A stretch of 64,000 bases of DNA from Gorsachius magnificus (taxonomy: Eukaryota; Chordata; Aves; Pelecaniformes; Ardeidae): the NCBI GenBank assembly GCA_034008185.1, contig CM067081.1, positions 199,934,510-199,998,509 on the forward strand, in the 5' to 3' direction. The position numbers and the translations under genes are program-made. The notes beneath the pieces were generated by a model. It had not been told where the DNA came from and ran no database searches. It saw nothing but the letters and a program-made list of their open reading frames with translations. This document shows positions 60,561-64,000 of this stretch, one piece after another (the first letter of the stretch is position 1; each line of letters starts with the position of its first letter).

Positions 60561-63500
60561 ACAGGTCCCTTGTCCTTTGACCGTTACGACGTACTGACAC
60601 CCTTAAAGAAACTGTCAAGGGAAGTAGTAAATTTATGAGATTCAGTAGGCTTATGTGATGGCTCTCTACAGAATACATATTTCCATTCCTTTTTCACAGA
60701 GTTCGGAAAGACTTAAAAATTACATGAAATCTTTATTAAATGTTTCCTCGTTAATCAATCATGTTACTTTAAACTTTTCCCTAATACAGTCATATCCTAT
60801 TAGTAACCAAACACCCTCATTAATTCAATAGAAAAAATGTTTTATCGTATTGACAGTGTTTTTATTGAATTAGTGGAGATGATTAATGGTAGTGTAATTC
60901 AATGGAAGCAGCTGCTCAAATGTTGTTTAAACATCCTAGCCTTGCAAGGGAACTTATTGTTCAAAATCATATTTGTCATTGCTTGACAACAAAACAGCCC
61001 AAATGTCAACATTTTTTGCAGATGTCCAAAATCAAAACATGGTACTTGTTATCTTTATATGTTGCAACCTACTTTATAATATGCACAGAAGAAAAGTACA
61101 ACAAAAGGTAAAGAAGTTCACCCATTAAAATGTTGCTTTTCGTCCCTGAGGATTTTCAAAGATTTTCAGTGTCTGCTCAAGGATAGAGGCAATATCTTGG
61201 ATAAGAGCAGCAGAGCAATGAAGCAGTTCTATTCAGCTACATAACCATTTGTTCCATTTTCAAGGGAGGTGTAATGAAAAGCCGGTAGGCACATATTTGT
61301 TTAGCGGTTATGTCTGGGGAGAAGGAGAATTTTCCCTTGAATTCATCATTAGCTAGGTCACTCAAACATAGCTATTTTGTGTATCAAGGAATAGGCTTTT
61401 CAGCTGAAACCGAAGAGATTATTTTTCCTCAAACATGTTACAAAAGTCTTAGCAAATACAGTAATAATATTTCCCATGGTTATTATAAAGAATATAACAA
61501 GTTCATGAGTAGAAATGAATTACAACTCATCTGAACCCTAACAATAGACACTTAATAATAATTAAATCTTGATCCCATCCCACCCAAAAAGGTAAGTCTA
61601 CGTACAATTATCAGAGATTAACTTGATGGTAATGTTAGGCTTTAAGATAAATTACTGTATATAAAACCACTTAGAAACTACTAAATATGGTGGATTAAAA
61701 ATAAAACACAAAACAAAAATGAAAATGTAAAATAAAAGTCAACAGCAAATGTAGATAAAAAAAGAACTACTGTTCTTTTCATTTTTCTTTGTTACTCTCA
61801 ATTTCTTTGCTGTCATAAAAAGGACTGTTTCTGCCCTATATGACCCCACCTTCCAGTGGTTTTGATAACATAACTGGTGAGTGTGGCATCAAACTTTACT
61901 TATTTTTGTACCAGGGTAGATGGAAAGCAGAGTTTTGCTCAGCTGCATTATGTTTTCCATGGAAAATTTTGTGAACATGTGCCCACATTTCACATATTTC
62001 TTTTGGCAACATTGTTCCCCTGCCACCTTTGTAATCTTTTCAATGGCATATGAGCGCTCAATATTTTCTTCCAAAAACAGCAGACACAAATTTGATTACA
62101 AGAACAGTAAAAATGTGCACCATGTCTAGAAAACACCTGGCACTTGCCTTTCACTGTTCCCAGTTACAATCCTGGGTCTGTTTACTGCTGTCTGCTCTCC
62201 AGCTCTTTGACATATCTAGGGAATTAGAATTGTCAGATTTTTCTGAATCAAGCCTGTATCACACTAGTCTCATCTCCTGGGCCCTGTAGGTATCTGTGAA
62301 AAGGATCCATTCTCCTTGTACTTTGTAAGCTGAGCAACACACATTTCTAGTGGGATACCTGACTGGAAATCCGGACTGGTGTTATCAAAAGCAGATGACT
62401 GGTAAGTCTGTCTAGTGATGGGTAAGGCACAACTACTTAGAATAGGACAGTATTAAAGTACAAGGCACTTGGGGCTTCTCTAAAAATTGCTGTGATTCTG
62501 AGAGCTACTTTTTGCAAAGTATATAGACATTTAGACCTGTACAAAGAGATTTCAAAAGATGATCTTTCTGATCTGATAGTTTTAGCAAACTCTCTGGATG
62601 GGGGTAGATGAGGTACACATTGTTTGGAAGTGGGTCCAAAACTTCACTTCTTTCCCTGCTTCCCAAGCTCTGTCTCTGGTGATGCAGGACAATTAGCTAG
62701 TGATATGACTAAAGGACCCAGTTTTGTTCCCATGTTGTATGTAACTTTATTCTGATTGCTCTCATCCAGGTGCTGATCAGCTGAAAGTCACTAGTGTCAG
62801 TGGAGAGTGAAGGTAGAGCTGGCTATTGGCAATGGATTGCCCAAACATGAGGCAGGGCCATTTCCTAACTCACTTGAGATTCTTCCCTGTTATTTCATGG
62901 GGGCAGTTATTCACAGAGTCGTGGTAATAACTTGCATGAGTTTTGAAGTCTAGTTATGAATTTAAGCAACAGAGTAGCAAAAGTTATGACATCTGGAACG
63001 ATAGTCACTGAGTCATAGTTGCAGAGCAACCACATAGCCTTTGCACAAGCACTGTAGAGAACAGTCAGTGCCGTCACTGTAAATGTGTATCTTCTTAAAA
63101 AAAAGAGGAGCTTCATGATGCATAACAATGGATATTTCTAGACTTATACAGAGGGAAACCTGATGGACAAAAATATTCCCTGAAACAAACTAGATTCAAA
63201 TAAAAGGAAAAGGACCAAGAAAAGAACATTGCTATACTTAAAAAGACATTAAAAGTGTCATTTTCAGGACACTTTTCTGATATTCCAATGTACAAAGAAC
63301 TTTTTAAACAAGCAAATACATAATTACATGCATAACCTTTCACATAGTGAGCTGAAAAGTTCAGTATTTTACATTTATGGTTTTGGCAACCTAGAAATAC
63401 ATTTTCTTGACACTGACCTGTGATTTTTGTAGTTCATCCTAAATCAGATTAGTCTTTTCTGAAACACCAGATGGTATTAATTATGCAGTTGTAAAACTTT

Positions 63501-64000
63501 GACAGAACCTTTACAGTGTGTTACTAACTCCCTCTTATAAAAAAAAGCATTTTATGATGTGTAATTTCACTGCTTTAAGCAAGTCTTTTAAAAATTCAGT
63601 GAGCAGATAAGACTTTCAAATTTCAAGGTTTTATTAAATACTTCTTATGTTTGGGGTTTTGGGTTTTTGGTTTGTTTTTTTTTTTTTGAGTGGCACGGCA
63701 TCTTTTAAAGAGATTTTTTGCACTCAATTTTGACCTTTGAACTGCTCTGCACATCTAGTATTATGTAAACAAAAGGCTACTCAAAGGGGAAGATAATCAG
63801 TCTTATGCTACTTCCTTCAAAAATCTGCACATCTCTTTCTGGATCTGCATAATGCACCACAGATATGTATAAGAAATAATGAAGCACAGTATTCTGCTAC
63901 TGTATGCCCCTGTTGGTAAATGTACCTTGGGACCTCATTAGTATGTGACTCTTTTGCAGTCAGTGAATGTACATCTCAGAATGTTATAACTCTCTGAAAA

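Larger units (their letters stand above)
56961..64000. other. Non-coding stretch to the window end
   Basis: No gene is recognised. The DNA is AT-rich, with poly-T at about 58740-58753, 59332-59345 and 63675-63687, and an AT-rich simple patch near 59530-59575. Two possible ancient SINE remnants near 60.2 and 60.5 kb are listed separately. Confidence 0.55.

Noticed and set aside
1..64000. CRISPR arrays, bacterial operons, integrons
   Set aside because: No regularly spaced direct repeats and no prokaryotic gene layout; the sequence is vertebrate.

Overview
This window looks like nuclear DNA of a bird. The main grounds are several CR1 LINE fragments, some ending in the avian-type 8-bp terminal repeat (ATTCTATG or ATTCTGTG), and an ERVL-like endogenous retrovirus whose long terminal repeats (LTRs) resemble common avian ones. 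The rest is AT-rich sequence with many stops in all frames. I found no convincing host protein-coding exon, tRNA, rRNA or CRISPR array. The window is probably an intergenic desert or a very large intron.

Layout. 1-6.6 kb: plain non-coding DNA. 6.6-9.2 kb: two old plus-strand CR1 copies. 9.2-14.3 kb: non-coding, with a notable inverted pair of T-box-like half-sites near 12.9 kb. 14.3-15.1 kb: two old minus-strand CR1-class fragments. 15.1-28.1 kb: non-coding. 28.1-29.6 kb: a putative old LTR with a duplicated U3-like block and a TATA box, followed by a G-rich, degenerate minisatellite-like leader with an exact 47-bp tandem duplication. 32.1-38.2 kb: three plus-strand CR1 3' ends, the last with about 236 uninterrupted codons. 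43.0-45.6 kb: two CR1 fragments facing each other tail to tail. 50.2-51.2 kb: a minus-strand CR1 3' end. 51.38-56.96 kb: the ERV. 57-64 kb: non-coding, with two possible ancient MIR/CORE-SINE remnants near 60.2 and 60.5 kb.

The main element is the ERV at 51383-56960. It has a 5-bp target duplication (GGATT), two 556-bp LTRs that differ at only two positions that I can see, a tRNA-Lys-type primer binding site, a short and broken gag remnant, protease/RT/RNase H/integrase coding sequence, and a purine tract. It has no env and no recognisable dUTPase. The catalytic residues I can identify in protease, RT, RNase H and integrase are present. Pol is interrupted by a one-base frame change in a G run, and an in-frame amber codon separates the gag remnant from protease. 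The near-identical LTRs suggest a geologically recent insertion. The broken gag suggests it was mobilised with help from related copies, or decayed after insertion. No other system in the window appears new; the remaining findings are smaller structural observations.
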